A DNA stretch of 64,000 nucleotides from Pelobates cultripes (lineage: Eukaryota > Chordata > Amphibia > Anura > Pelobatidae), in the NCBI GenBank assembly GCA_933207985.1, contig OW240921.1, forward strand, positions 100,103,155 to 100,167,154, written 5' to 3'. Positions within the stretch are counted from its first letter, which is position 1, and each line of letters begins with the position of its first letter. Position numbers and translations under genes: made by a program. Below the pieces are notes generated by a model, which did not search any database, had not been told where the DNA came from, and worked only from the letters and a program-made list of their open reading frames with translations. Below are positions 33,414 through 46,287 of the stretch, piece after piece.

Positions 33414-34018
33414 GGCATGTGCATGGGAAAAATTTTCTGTTCGGTTCGGCATTCCGAAATTTGGGACTTCGGCAATTCAGCACTTCGGAACTTCTCTTGC
33501 AGCCGCTTGTTAAATAACTCACTAATTCCCACGGTATTAGGGAGTTATCTACCAAAAGGCTGAAAGACCTAAATTGGTCTTTCAGCCAAATTTGCTAATA
33601 CTAAGTAAAGATTACTTAGTATTAGTAAATTATGCCCCTACACGCTATACCGCGAGTAGGGGCATCTCTAGTAAACAGTGAAAAAATAAAATAAAATAAA
33701 AAGGATTCCACTCTCCTGAGCCCCCACCCGCAGCGCGCGAGTGGGGGCTTTTAAACTATTGCCCCCCTGGCCCCCACCCCTGAGCGGCGGGTGGGGGCCC
33801 TAAATTAGAATAAGGGGGGAACTATTGCCCCCCGGCCCCCAACTTTGAGTGGCGGGTGTGGGCCCTAACGTAAAATAATGGGGGGTGGACCTATTGTCCT
33901 CCCCCCGGCCCCCACCCCTGAGCGGTGGGTGGGGACCCTAAATTAGAAGTACCCGAAAGTCCGAATTGCCCGAAATTCATCCGAATTCATATTCGGACCG
34001 AAACGAATTGCCCATGTC
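33414..34018. mobile_element. TA-flanked MITE with CCGAA-repeat ends, copy B
   Basis: It lies between TA (33412-33413) and TA (34019-34020), starts GGCATGTGCATGGGAAAAAT and ends GAATTGCCCATGTC. It is inverted relative to copy A. It shares the GGTCTTTCAGCC word and the G/C-rich units with CCCACCCCTGAGCGG (33770-33950). It interrupts the 3' region of the L1-like LINE. Confidence 0.7.
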
Positions 34019-34204
34019 TACCCTACCTTCCCTTTTTTGATTTTTTGTTGCTTTATATTGTCAATTTTGCTTAATTGATATTAACATTGTATTTGATATT
34101 AGTTCTTTATAGATATGTTGTATTCTACTAATTGTTTACGAAAGTGATATGTAATTATAAAAAATGTAAATAAAAAATATTTGAAATAAAATTTAAAAAA
34201 AATT

Positions 34205-34898
34205 ATTCACTGCAGTAAAGTCACAGTGCAGCAGAGACACACCCTGGCAATCAGACTACCTGGCTTGAACAGCCACTCACTCTCTCTCCCCCTCCCCCCC
34301 CTTTTCAAAAAAAAGAAACAAAATGCAGAAGAAAAGGCAAAACTCACTCACTCTCTCTCTCTCTCCCTGGAACACATTAAAAGCAATGTGGCTCCCCAAG
34401 TTTGCAACAAGTAAAGTACAATAAATGTAATGTAATTTATCTCCCTCAGTCTCTTGTGCTATCACAACTTGTCTGGTCACATAAATGCAAGACAACAACC
34501 TGACAGCCTGATTTTTATACTGTCCCACCTCAATGACTGTGTGCCTTCATTGGCCAAGTGTCAGTGACAAAATCACCATTAATTAGCTGTCCTCTAACAT
34601 CAATCACAAACATTTGCTAATTTCATTGGACAGGGAATAGTGAAACTGGATTGGACAAGTAAGCATTACATTGCACAAAAGGAATTAGCTTATTGGTCAA
34701 GATTCCTGTCATAATTCATGTAATTTTCCCTTCCTCTCTCTTGTTTTGCCACTTTTCAGAAATCCAAATCACTTTGGCGCATCACAGCTTCGGCACTTCC
34801 GAACTACGGAACTTCATCACTTCCGAACTCCGGCTCTTCGGACATTCGTAAGCATCCGAATGTCCAAATGGCATGAAATTCGTACAAATTTACATGTC
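34205..34898. mobile_element. Possible TA-flanked MITE copy D, one end clear
   Basis: At 34780-34898 repeated CTTCGG/CTTCCGAAC words lead to TTTACATGTC|TA, the same end as copy B. The other end is not identified. The stretch 34270-34360 is rich in CTCTCTCTC. Several poly-purine/pyrimidine runs make short open frames that are not genes. Confidence 0.45.
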
Positions 34899-34914
34899 TA
34901 TTAGGCACCTACAT

Positions 34915-35045
34915 AACCTCCTACACAAACACACACAAAATGTAGCTACCACACACACACACACAAACACACACACAACACTTAACCAGTATGTAATGAC
35001 ACACACAACACACTCTCACGCACAACACTCAGTCAACACACAATT
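34915..35045. repeat. CA-rich microsatellite
   Basis: ACACACACACAAACACACAC and related runs. The simple repeat adjoins the right end of the preceding MITE-like sequence. Confidence 0.85.
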
Positions 35046-35873
35046 TACAGAGACAGAGCACAGGGCTCTAGGAGGTAGCACCAATCTAGCACACTGCATA
35101 GGGCCTTGGGCTACCTTAAGCTGGATCTGGGGGTTATATGTATTGTCTGTAAGTAATATAACAGTATGCGTAGTTCAACATTGTGCAGCGTGAACATAGA
35201 GTATGAGTGTCAGAGTCTACTCCTGAGTCCAAGTCAATCCACCTCCCAACTTGCCCTATTCTCACTGTGCCATCCACAGCCTAGCTGCATTATGTAGGTT
35301 AGGTTATAGAAAGAGTATTCTGTAATAAATCTGCTTTCGTTTAGTTTTTGTAATGTAATTAGTTTTCCTCTATAAGACCACTCTTTCTGTCAGTCTACAC
35401 AAACCTGTTTGATCCCAAATACTGTTGTGTCAAATGATGTGATAATTTCTGCAGTAAATAAACTGACAACTCCCAGAAAAAGAGTTTTGCTGCAAATACT
35501 GGGAAGTCGAAGTCCTGCTTTTTATTCATTTGGCAGTTTTTTGTGTTTTTGTTGCATGCAGATCTTATAATGTCTACATAAGACAAACAGTGTACATAGC
35601 ACTGTACTCACAGGAATTCCTGTAAATTCTGCGATGTCAGCAGACTAATTATTTCTGTGTGTTAGACCACACCTTCCATGACCTGGCAGCTTTGCATTCA
35701 GAGTGAATAATAAGAGCACGTTTAACTAATTCACCCCCAGCTCGCGCGTAAAGAGAAAGTACGTGTTATGTCTAAAGATACAAAACACACAAATCTATCT
35801 CTAGTTCTATATCTCTCTCCCCCGTCTGTCTCTCAAATTCTCGTAGATTGTAAGATCGATAGAGATAGATAGA

Positions 35874-35875
<2 letters not shown>

Positions 35876-35918
<43 letters not shown>

Positions 35919-35920
35919 TG
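35876..35920. repeat. (TA)n(GA)n microsatellite
   Basis: ATATATATATACATATATAT followed by AGAGAGAGAGAGA, directly before the retroelement-like end at 35925. Confidence 0.9.
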
Positions 35921-35924
35921 TAAA

Positions 35925-36075
35925 AAACAGATAAAATTCGTATCTTGTAATACCTTTTTTATTGGACTGACAGAATTTTTTAATGACAAGCTTTCGGGAG
36001 AGAACCTCCCTTTCTCAAGTCTGAAGCATTTCTGAGCAAGACGACACATATATATATGTTGTTGCTGCATAAATG
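35925..36075. mobile_element. Retroelement-like end with stem-loop
   Basis: AATACCTTTTTTATTGGACT, CAGAATTTTTTAATGACAAG and CTTTCGGGAGAGAACCTCCC form a word series I recognise as a common vertebrate repeat end. On the minus strand GGGAGGTTCTCTCCC makes a hairpin directly before GAAAGCTTGTC, a layout like helix II followed by GAAA in a hammerhead, though the CTGATGA box is changed to CTTGAGA. Penelope-like origin is possible but not proven. Confidence 0.4.
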
Positions 36076-36231
36076 CTAATAATAATAAAACATACTGTCT
36101 GTCTATAAACATCATCAGATATATTAACTACTTTAGACCATTGCTTGCATGGGATGTGGCTAGGTTGCCCATTGTCCACACATGTCCCTGGAGCAGCGAT
36201 GTATTTACTGTGAGGCTAACAAGGCATAATT

Positions 36232-36395
36232 GGTGAGTGTATGAGAAAATGTGTGGGAGTATGTGTGTGTTTGTCTGTCAGTAAATGTGTGTGTGTGTCT
36301 GTCAGTACGTGTGTGTATGTGTGTGTGTGAATCAGTGAATGTGTGTCTGTCAGTGAGTATGTGTGTCTGTCAGTACGTGTGTGTGAAGAGGTTCG
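36232..36395. repeat. TG-rich microsatellite with GTCTGTCAGT interruptions
   Basis: Runs of GTGTGTGT alternate with CTGTCAGTAAATGTG and CTGTCAGTACGTGTG. Confidence 0.85.
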
Positions 36396-36691
36396 GCCTT
36401 GACAGGAAGTGGTGGGGCAAATTTAGATTAGGTGGTTGCCCGAGTTTAGTCATGCCTAGGGCAGCACGAATCCAAAATACACCACTGCCCTGGAGATGAA
36501 GGAAAGGAGTATTAATAAAATGTATTTGCAGAAGACTTGGTGTTCCCCTCTCACCTTTCTCCTGGCCTCACTTCTGAACTTATACTCCTGAGTATGTTTC
36601 TGTGTCTGAGTTTAAAAATCAGCCAAACCAAATGCAAGATGCATGCTTACTCTCCTTTTGGACTTGGTAGTCTAGCTAACTGCAACTTTTT

Positions 36692-37232
36692 AAAGGAACT
36701 CTGTAGTCAACAAAACAACTTTAGCTTAAAGAAGCAGTTTTGGTGTATAGATCATGGCCCTATAGTCTCACTAGTCAATTCACTGGTATTTAGATGAATC
36801 ACCTTTGTTTTTATCCATGTAGCCACCTCCCTGGCTGTAACTCACACAATCTGCATGAACATTTTTTTTCATTTTCACTCAGATATTAACTTACTCTAGA
36901 AGTTTTAATCTCCTCTTCTGTAAATTGAATCACACACAGGAGACTCCTGCAAGGTCTAGCATACTATTAACAATGCAAGAGATAAGACATTCTAAATTTA
37001 AAAACTGTGTAATCAAGAAAGTGTAAACATTAGATTTCACTTTACAGGAAGTGTTTAGGAAGGCTGTGTAAGTCACATGCAGGGAGGCATGACTAGGGCT
37101 TTTATAAACAAAGTGATTTAACTCCTACATGGCAGAGAATTGAGCAGTGACATTGCAGAGGCATGATCTATACACCAATACTACTTCATTAAGCTAAAAG
37201 TTGTTTTTGTGATTATAGTGTCCCTCTAAGTG
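36692..37232. mobile_element. T2-like MITE, long copy
   Basis: It starts TTTAAAGGAACTCTGTAGTC and ends TGTGATTATAGTGTCCCTCT. GGTGTATAGATCATG (about 36740) is mirrored by GGCATGATCTATACACC at about 37160-37180, so the element is inverted over most of its length. Non-coding. Confidence 0.65.
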
Positions 37233-37444
37233 TTAATCTCACACCTTGAGATCTCTGTGTATTAAGGTCAGGCCAACCTGGTTCAGGATATATTATGTGA
37301 GCGAGGGAGTCATGATACATACATTCAGATATCTGAATATACTCCATTTCTGTTGTATGCTCCTCTATTGCCAGAGCTGATAAACCTTGAATTGCAACTT
37401 AGATGAGTTAGAAGTGCCCGCTGTAGTGGTTATAATGCCAGGAG

Positions 37445-38910
37445 TACCCTGGCAGGGCCACCACCAGAAATGTTGGGGCCCCTGACAAAGCACAAGGTCT
37501 GGGCCCCCCCTCTCTCCACCCGCCCACCGGACTCCTACCTAGTCCGCTGCAAATTATGCAGGACTGAATGTGGTATTTATAGTGGAAGTGAATTAGAATG
37601 TGTGTAATGGATGTAGTGTTTGTGTGTATTAGATACTGTTTGTGCAGTGAATGCAGAGTGTGTGTGTGTTAGTGTAGTGTGTGTGTGTTAGTGTAGTGAA
37701 TGCAGAGTGTGTGTTAGTGTAGTGTGTGTCTGTTAGTGTAGTGAATGCAGAGTGTGTGAATGCAGAGTGTGTGTGTGTTAGTTTAGTGTAGTGAGTGTGT
37801 GTGTTAGTGTAGTGTATGCAGTGTGTGTGTGTTAGTGCAGTGAGTGCAGTGTGTGTGTTAGTGTAGTGAATGCAGTGTGTGTATGTTAGTGTAGTGTATG
37901 CAGTGTGTGTGTGTGTGTTAATGTAGTGAATGCAGTGTGTGTGTTAGTGAATGCAGTGTGTGTGTTAGTGTAGTGTATGCAGTGTGTGTGTTAGTGTAGT
38001 GAATGCAGTGTGTGTATGTTAGTGTAGTGTATGCAGTGTGTGTGTTAGTGTATGAAGTGTGTGTGTTAGTGTAGTGAATGCAGTGTGTCTGTTAGTGTAG
38101 TGTATGCAGTGTGTGTGTGCTAGTGTAGTGAATGCAGTGTGTGTGTTAGTGAATGCAGTGTCTGTGTTAGTGTAGTGAATGCAGTGCGTGTGTTAGTGTA
38201 GTGCATGTGGTGTGTGTGTGTTAGTGTAGTGTATGCAGTGTGTGTGTGTGTTAGTGTATGCAGTGTGTGTGTTAGTGTAGTGTGTGTGTGTGTTAGTGTA
38301 ATGTATGCAGTGTGTGTGTGTTAGTGTAGTGTATGCAGTGTGCGTGTGTGTTAGTGTAGTGTATGCAGTGTGTGTGTGTGTGTGTTAGTGTAGTGTATGC
38401 AGTGTGTGTGTGTTAGTGTAGTGTATGCATGTAGTGTAAATGGAGCATTCCAAAAATGTTATTCCCCCCTCCCTGGTTCTTACCTTGTCAGGGATGGGGG
38501 AGATTCCATGATCCCTGGTGGTCCGGTGGCATTGAGGGGCCCCTGGCTCCCTGTACTTGCAGAGGGGGCCCAGTGGACTGCAAGTGTACTTACAAGCTCT
38601 TCCCTCTCTGTAAGTCCCGCGAGACCCAGCAGTCCGCTGGGCCCCCTCTGCAAGTATAGGGAGCCGGGGCCCGCGGTTGCACACATAGATAGCGATATTC
38701 GCTATCTATGTGTGCAGAGAGGGAATGTGGGGCCCAGGACTGCCAGAGCAGCCAGGGCCCCCCAGGACTGCCGAGCCCATGACCACCGTCATGGTTGTCA
38801 CCCCTGATGGTGGCCCTGTACGCTGGCAACAGTTTGCCCTCTTACCAGGGTCTTGCTCCTGGTCTACACTAAAGCAGGATTTACCACATGTGGCTTCTGC
38901 AGAGCTATAG
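37445..38910. mobile_element. MITE-like repeat carrying a minisatellite
   Basis: The left words GGGCCACCACCAGAAATGTT and GGGGCCCCTGAC match 48379-48415. The right half (38450-38900) is GC-rich with GGGGCCCCTGGCTCCC, GAGGGGGCCCAGTGG and their mirror copies. GATAGCGATATTCGCTATC at about 38688-38706 is a perfect palindrome. No transposase is visible and the terminal sequences are unclear. Confidence 0.5.
37610..38440. repeat. Minisatellite of TTAGTGTAGTG-ATGCAGTGTGTGTG units
   Basis: Units of roughly 24-34 bases combine TTAGTGTAGTG(T/A)ATGCAG with a TG run of variable length. About 30 units are present, lengthening and shortening mainly in the TG part. Confidence 0.93.
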
Positions 38911-40690
38911 AAACTTTAAGTCAATACAGTAACCATTCACTGGCCGGAAAGCATCAACTGATCGTTCTCAGCCAACAATTGCAAGTTTGGAAAGTTACAT
39001 AGAAGTGACATTAGCCAGCCTAGAAAGCTCATTCCAGACTGGATGATAGCACCCCAGGTTGCTGCTGGGGGTGAAGGTTTCATAGCAAAACTCTGCACAT
39101 AGTGACTTCAGACACCATGGCTACTTCACATTGCTGAAGTGGTCATAGTGCCTAGTCCTAAAATAACTATTTGAAGGGTTATTTGATGTCAGATTCTTTT
39201 TGAACAAATGTCCAGGTATAGACCTCAGAGACATTGCTCGCACCAGGAAGAATTAAAGCAAATGCAATATTATTTCTAAGACCAGTTATCTTTCAAGCAG
39301 TTAGTGTATGTATGTTATAATAAATTGTGAATGCGCTGTTATTTATTACATAAACTGTATTCTGGGCACTTATCGAACCGAGTGAAGTAAGCAACAAGCT
39401 AATAATATAAAATAATGGTCTGTTATTTTTCATTGTTAAAAACAAACAAACAAACAAACAAAAAAAAACTCTGACAAGTTTACCACATTCACAAGCTGAA
39501 ATAGAAAGGTTTACTGCAACATTTCCTCTGCACTAGTCTAAAACCAACAGTAATCCCATTTGGTGTTTTTATTGTTGTAATAAAGGTGTTTTTTGAAATT
39601 TCCCAGAGTTTCACATTCCCTCTGAGGCATTTGGAGTTTAAAAAATGTGACGTCATGGGTAATACATTGTCATGGTAACAAAACTTTTCCACAGGAAATG
39701 TGCACCTGCATGATGCAACACTTAATCATGCTCCACTTTTTAAGAGTAATTGAGCAAATTCTGTGATTAATGAGTGACATAAAGTTAAAGTTTATTTTGT
39801 ACATTTCCCCCAAAAAATATTTTTTTCGAATCCAACAGTAACGGCTCAAATTCACATTTTATGTATCAGCTTTGGAATTTAGTACACTTGTAAAATTAGA
39901 AAAACAAAAAAAATTTGGGAACGCTTAGTAGACAAACTATTCCCATACCGTTGCATTTTGGAGTTTGCTGGCTCTTTAACTTGTGTCATCCTAATTAAGA
40001 AATGTAGGTACACAACAGCCAGAGTGTCACACATTGCTAATCCATGTTCCTGTCTGACAAAGTATGCACTCAGGGGACAAAGCAGCAGTAGACTTTGCAA
40101 TTAAAAAAACCCTAGACAACAACTCCATCCCCCACTGCTGATGGTTGTCCCTTCCTCACCCCCACTTGTTACAGTCTTCCACCTGTTTATGTCTATCTGA
40201 TTTTCTGATCTGTTTCTCTGTGTCTAGTTTGTCTGTAGTTAGGGATCAGGACTGGAGTGGAGAGAATTCTCACACTGATCGTTTGCCTGTGTGTTTATAA
40301 ACTTTTGAACACCCTTGTACACTTGTAAGTACGTTTAATCCTCCCTCTGCCAGAGGCATATGCAATATCCCGTAATGTAAATAGGTGAAACAGGCGAGTT
40401 TCGCTGGGTGATGTCATTACTCTTACTCAGTATTTTCTGGAAAGCTTTTCAAGTAACTATACCTTGGGAAACGTGACAACATGAAGGAACCTATCCCAAA
40501 TCAAGGTGAACGTTTTGTACACAGAGGGGGAGGGGGGGATACAAATCCAACTGAAAGAAAAAAGGTAAACATCAGTCTTGTTCCACAGCTCTTTCAATAA
40601 GGCATTTAACCTAAAATACAATTATTTTATTATTTAAAATAGCACCATCAGATTCCGTAGCGCTGTACAAAGGGTGGACTAACAGACTTT
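38911..40690. other. Intergenic stretch with few recognised features
   Basis: At 39080-39170, GCAAAACTCTGCACATAGTG and GCTGAAGTGGTCATAGTGCC resemble the MITE at 17050-17505. An (AAAC)n run lies at about 39440-39468. No exon was recognised. Confidence 0.4.
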
Positions 40691-40696
40691 TAATTG

Positions 40697-41310
40697 TAAC
40701 CAGACTGTCAGGGTGGCGATCCGGTGCCCGGGACCCAGACACTGTCCAGGCGGCGGTGCGAGAACCGGGACCCAGCATGCCTGAGGTTCAGAGTAGGAGT
40801 CACAGTATGGAGGTGGATTAGCAGGGTAACCGCACACCCCCTGGTGTTGAGCACCAGCGTTTGTGCAGCCACAAACCAGAACCCTTATTCAGCTTATGTG
40901 GATCCCAGGAACCAGGGGCTAGGAAATAAGCAAAACTCCCAGGAGCTAAATAGGGAGGCTCTGCAGCAGGAGTGTATCCAGTACAGAAACAAGGCAAGAC
41001 TAGAGATAGGCACCAAACATGAAAGCAAGACCAAACTAGGAGAACCCAGAACCAGAGCAGGACAGAAAACAGAACCCAGAACATGTACACAAGACATGAG
41101 GAAAACAAGAACAGGGCAGGACAGGACTGTACATGAACTGGGAATACAAGACAAAATAAAACAAGACAAGATATAAGGCAAAACAAGAGGAGACATAACT
41201 AAGCACTATATATGAAAAGTATGGGGATTTAGTCACATTATATGATCATACATTGCATAAACCTGCCACAACGCCAATGTACCCCATATTCGGCAGGTCC
41301 TACACTGCCT
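40697..41310. repeat. Interspersed repeat, purine-rich
   Basis: It begins with ACTGTCAGGGTGGCGATCCG and passes into A/G-rich sequence with many ACAAGACA and AACCCAGAACC words. This gives long open frames on both strands (for example 40724-41176) of biased composition. I do not regard these as genes. The family is not recognised. Confidence 0.4.
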
Positions 41311-43619
41311 AATGAACCATACTAAACCACAATAGCACTTACCTGCAAGAAAGGACTTTATATTGTACATCTATTTTTCAGTGATGGCGTCTATTCGTTA
41401 ACAGTTGGCAATGGTCTCTTGCATATTAATAATTAAACATCTTAGTAGGGGTAAGTGAAAGTGTTTTTTTTTGACGATTAAAAGGGAATTGTCACTGTCT
41501 ATGATTTTTATTATTATATTGTCTTATCCATATATTTACCAAATATATATGTGTAAGGTGTGAAAAATAACATTCAATGTAGAAATAAACACCTCTTTAT
41601 CCGGCAGCTGGGTGCTGCCATTTTAGCTCCCTGTCAGTCATTGTTATAAGCTCTGTAAGTAAGTATAGAGAGATGATTAGATTAAAACAATGTTTCTACT
41701 TCTCTCTCCATTAGCGATACTTTATTTGTCTAGTGTTGCGTATGAACGGGATGTCATATGGTAAATCTTTAATATAAATTTAAAAGGAAATGGAACACCT
41801 CGTGACAAATTGGTGAACGCAAATTATACCTGTTTTTCAAGTTTTAATCGATGGTCTGAATTCCATAGAAATAACTGTCCCACCTTTAAAAATAATATAA
41901 AGAAAAACCCTCTTCTGAAAAATAGTCTGTTTATGTAAACTGCAATGTTCTTCACACCCTTACCATTTAGCTTTTAAAGTTATCAGCGTGTATGTATAGA
42001 GAGGAGAGAGATTTGCAGCACTGTGCTATGGGATTCAGCTTATCAGGCTTACAAGCAAAAATTGGAAGACGCTCAATATGGGTGCTTGGCGTTTTCCCAT
42101 ACTTCTTCCACCCACAACACTTGAAGAATGTAAAACACAGCCGTAACCACAGAACTAACATTGGATCAGGTCAGAACATCAGGAACACTTGACCTGAAAT
42201 GCCCGAGTTAAAGAACTGATCCATCTTAGTTTTCAGAGTTGGATTCAAATCAGTAGATTTGGTTATCTTTGATTTAGATAGATGAGTTTTTTTTCTTGAA
42301 TCAGATACAATTAACTACTTGCTGTATAGTTCTCTGTTACAGTGTCTGTTGTTTGTTTTTACACTGTCCGAAATATAATTAACCATACGTATCTTACAAT
42401 TTGTAGACATAAACAGAACCGATTGTCGGTAGCTCTAAACTGAATAGACATATCATTTAGCACAACATGAGATTTGTTATTTTCATTACAATAGATGTAT
42501 TAGAGCGTTTTGGTCCGAAAATGGTTACGTCTTATATATTTAAATTGTAATTTGAGAGGGTTTGGAATATGCAAGTGATATAAAAAGGGGGAAAATACAA
42601 AAATAAAATGGACATATGATTGGAGGTTGATTTAAAGGAAGGGGTACATCTTTAGAATCATAACACGTCTTTTTTACTAGGTAGTGGACAAAGGAAGAAA
42701 ATGGGACACCCTGGGTACCAATACAACTTTAATGCATTTGGTAGATTCTGGCCTTGTTAATATGCTGCATGTTTTTGCACACAAACAAACTAAATGTTTG
42801 GAAGAATTCTGATTCATAAGCACGCCTCCTTAGCCAGTCCTCTCATGCCAGATAATATTCCTTATCAAAAGTATGCACACAGTGTCCCTCCCAACAGCAC
42901 TGACTTAGTGGCTTGTATTTCACAACCTGGCTTCAGACAGTCAGGGAAACTACAGGTATTGATACCCTTACAATGTGCCTCAATGGGTGTCCTCTCCATC
43001 TAATGCAGGTTGTTTTATTGTTCAGAGCATTCAGTACAATCAGTAGCTGAGCTGTGGTGCATCATTCTGCAAAACATTTATTTATTTTATGCTAAAACCA
43101 TAAAGAATTGAGCATGCAAAAAAATACAGCATATTAACAAGGCCAAAACCTGTCAAATGCATCACAGTACTATTAGTGCCAGACGTGCCCCTTTAAGTGG
43201 AATATGATAAAAACAAAGGGGTGTGTACAGAGGGTGCAAACTAGTAGACAAAAAAGAGTGAGTACGTTTATGCCAGAATAATGGTCAAAGATTATGATGT
43301 CACTAGTCTCCAAACTTAACCAACTATAAGTCCCATATTTTCTTAAATGATGGGAATTAATGGAATTATGTAGTCTTGCAGTCTTGTGTTCCATATCATA
43401 GATGTATCTGAATTTAATCATAAGATATGGTCTGCTGGGGGCAGGCCCTTTCCAGAACTTCGCAATGCTTAGTCTAACCAGTGGTGTATTAAGGGGGGGG
43501 GAGGGGCGGTCCTCCCCAGTAGCCACTCACTAGAGGGGTGTCCGGGGTAGACTGTGTAGGGTCCTGGGTCACTGACCGAGTACCCAACACCAGGAGGGGG
43601 CACGACGGCTTGTTTGATA
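41311..43619. other. Intergenic stretch without a recognised feature
   Basis: No exon, RNA gene or well-defined mobile element end was recognised. GGTGTATTAAGGGGGGGG at about 43483 may begin a GC-rich repeat that leads into the MITE at 43620. Confidence 0.4.
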
Positions 43620-44018
43620 GGGGTGGGGGCCAGGGGGAGGACATTAGGTCCCCCCCAATTTTTATTTTGGGCCCCCACCCGCCGCTCACTGTTTAATAGA
43701 CATGCCAAAATTTACTAATACTAAAATTTACTAATACTAAAATTTGGCTGAAAGACCAATTTAGGTCTTTCAGCCTTTTGGTAGATAACTCCCTAATACT
43801 GTGGGAGTTAGGGAGTTATCTACAAAGCGGCTGCAAGAGAAGTCCCGAAATGCCAAAGTTGCAGAAGTTGCCGAAGTTCCGAAGTGTCTAAGTTCCGAAG
43901 TGCCGAAGTTCCAAAGTGGCGAAGTTCCGAAGTTGCCGAATTGCCGAAGTCCTGAATTGACGAAGTCCCGAATTTCGGAATGCCGAACTGAGACGAATAT
44001 TTTCCCCATGCACATGCC
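43620..44018. mobile_element. TA-flanked MITE with CCGAA-repeat ends, copy C (5' part missing)
   Basis: It carries the G/C unit (GGTGGGGGCCAGGGGGAGGA), the GGTCTTTCAGCC word, a dense run of CCGAAGTTCCGAAGT words and the end CCCCATGCACATGCC. The orientation is as copy A. The left end is lost or replaced. Confidence 0.6.
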
Positions 44019-46287
44019 CAGTCCAAATGATATGTAAATGAACACATAATAAACAAAGGAAGACAGTGGCACAACACCATTGTCTTTTATGAAGATATTT
44101 AAGCATTCCGTAATTTGCAGTTTCTGAGTCTGTCATCCACTACTTCTCATTTAGTTCTGGCAGAGGCAATATGGCAGAGAATAATAAAATGTTTCCAATA
44201 TAATTTAGGTTTTTGTGAATTCAGCATCCAAACATTGATGGATCCATGTCAGCATTACAGACTCAGGGCTGGCACGAACTCTCCTGAGACACTATGCCCA
44301 TGTTCTAAGGGCCTTCAGTTTACCCATCTCAGTGTGAGGGCTGAGTGGGAACATTTAAACAAATCCAGGACGTGGGACAGAACCCCGAATTTGGGACGAT
44401 CCCACCAAACCTGCAACTCGTGGGAAGTATGTAATTGTTAGATCTTCATCATATATGTGTTAGGGACTAAAAGCATTCAGTACTCAATTTGTCTAAGGAC
44501 AAAATTAATGAAATAATGGTGCTAGTACATAAGATAACTTATATTTAAACTACAGTTTTTTGCTTACTTAACTTTTTTCTTTTTTTACCTTTGTTTTCCT
44601 TTCTAACAGATACAAAGGAAACCTTCTGTGTACGAGGGGTTAGGCAGAGCACGGAATCAAGTTACATGCAAATTTGTGATGGTAACTTTTGGCATCTTTT
44701 GTGTCTCTCTCATCCACACTGTGTGTCATGAAACAGGTTGAGGAAGGTATTAAGATCTGGAGCTTCAATGATCACATAAGGGCCTTGCAAGCTACTAATC
44801 CCAAATTTCTGATCAAATCAAATTTCAGTTTTTATTGATGTGAAAAATGTTGGACCCAAACGAATCCCTAATTAAACAGGTCATTCAAAGGTACCTAAAT
44901 GACAGAGCACAATGCTGTGTGTAAATCCTTGGGAATTCAAAGCGAATTTCATATTTTAGTATAAAATATCTAAATTGGAAAATATTGAGCTATGTTTCCA
45001 GTTCAACTTTTTTGGCCTAAGATGTAAAATTCACTTTGAATTCTTAACAATTCACCCACCTTATTGAATGGTCCTGTGAATGTGATGTGAGGATTCTATA
45101 AAAGTTGTGAAATTCCACAAAACCTATTGCAGTGTTTTGATTTTTATTTGTAGTTTGGCAAAACAGTTAATTTTTTTGTTTTGTGTTTGCTGTACACAGA
45201 AAAAGTGACAGCCCACGCAGGAATATATCAGTTTCCATTACATTTCCGAGACACCTGTAAGACATTTGATATATCAGTGGTATCGTGTTCCGTGTCCCCA
45301 GGCTCTGTCTGAGCCATCTATCTTAAGGTACAATGGCTGACGTGTGTAAGGAAAGCGACTGAGAAGACTAGTTAACTGTGTTGTTGAGGTGTCCGAACGT
45401 AGTATGCGAACGTCCTGCGTTTCAATGAATTGAAAGAATGTGAACGGTCAACATATAAACCAGTTCTGATGTTTTGGAATTCTACAGATGTGGGACTCAC
45501 CCAGGATCACATAATTCTATCCTACCTCATTTGATACAATTTCCTAATGAAACAATGCTCACGCCTCTAATTTTTAAAAAGGTTTATTATCGACCATAAG
45601 CTGCTATTAAGTAGATTTATCTTTTCATCTTCTTCTGATGTCCTCTTTTTTGGTGAAATATCTTCATGGGTCAAAATTACTTTTATAGGTGCAGCAATAT
45701 CTATTACATCTCTACAATATGTTTTAATAAGTCATAGAGAGAAGATGTTTCTTTGCCCAAGGTCAATGAAAATGGACTTGGGTGGCAGACTGTGCTGGTT
45801 CCACTATTATTAATACCTAGACTTGTGCAGAGCAGAAAAATTTGGTCTGTTAATTCATGTGAAAATATTTTTGTCCCAGTTGGACAAAACGTCGTCCATG
45901 TGGAGTTTTTGTACAGATAAATTTCGCCAAGGAAATCATTTTGAAAAAAAATTTGAATGAGCCAAAATTGAGCAGAAATGTGCCTATTAATGTACTGCAG
46001 TAAAAAACATCTTCTACTCCATTCTCTTCCCCTTTTTTGGCGGTATGGATAGAACTCTGAATAATAAAACAAAAAAACGGCTCACCCATTGCCCGTTGTT
46101 TGTTTTTTGATTTGTTCATATGGTCTTACGGATTTTGCCCACAATTTGGATCAATAGGGCTTAATTTGAAACCAAATTGTATAAATACAATTTTGATGTA
46201 TTTTATTAATCAATTTTAAAAATTTGGGACATCACCATATAGTTTTAGCAGATGCTGTTCTAGCCAACAATCTCAAATGATTAAAAC
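44019..46287. other. Intergenic stretch without a recognised feature
   Basis: No coding exon or repeat terminus was recognised on either strand. Confidence 0.4.

Larger units (their letters stand above)
31780..34204 (+). mobile_element. L1/Tx1-like LINE 3' half, with two nested insertions
   Basis: Translation around 31935-32290 and 32815-33224 gives a decayed ORF2 C-terminus. Landmarks are QIDISEWYKIRDAPL, LCWRQCGEIGNMYHIW (the Cys/His box, followed by a stop replacing the usual second Trp) and ILNAATSLTPRYWKK. After ORF2 an AT-rich 3' region ends at an A-run near 34195-34203. A T2-like MITE (32345-32808) and a TA-flanked MITE (33414-34018) lie inside, and the LINE sequence resumes on the other side of each. 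Other L1 remnants in this window show the same ORF2 C-terminus. Confidence 0.75.

Noticed and set aside
40724..41236. 150-codon + frame and minus frames of 122 and 100 codons
   Set aside because: Purine-rich repeat with biased codons on both strands. No domain recognised, and the start resembles an interspersed repeat terminus.
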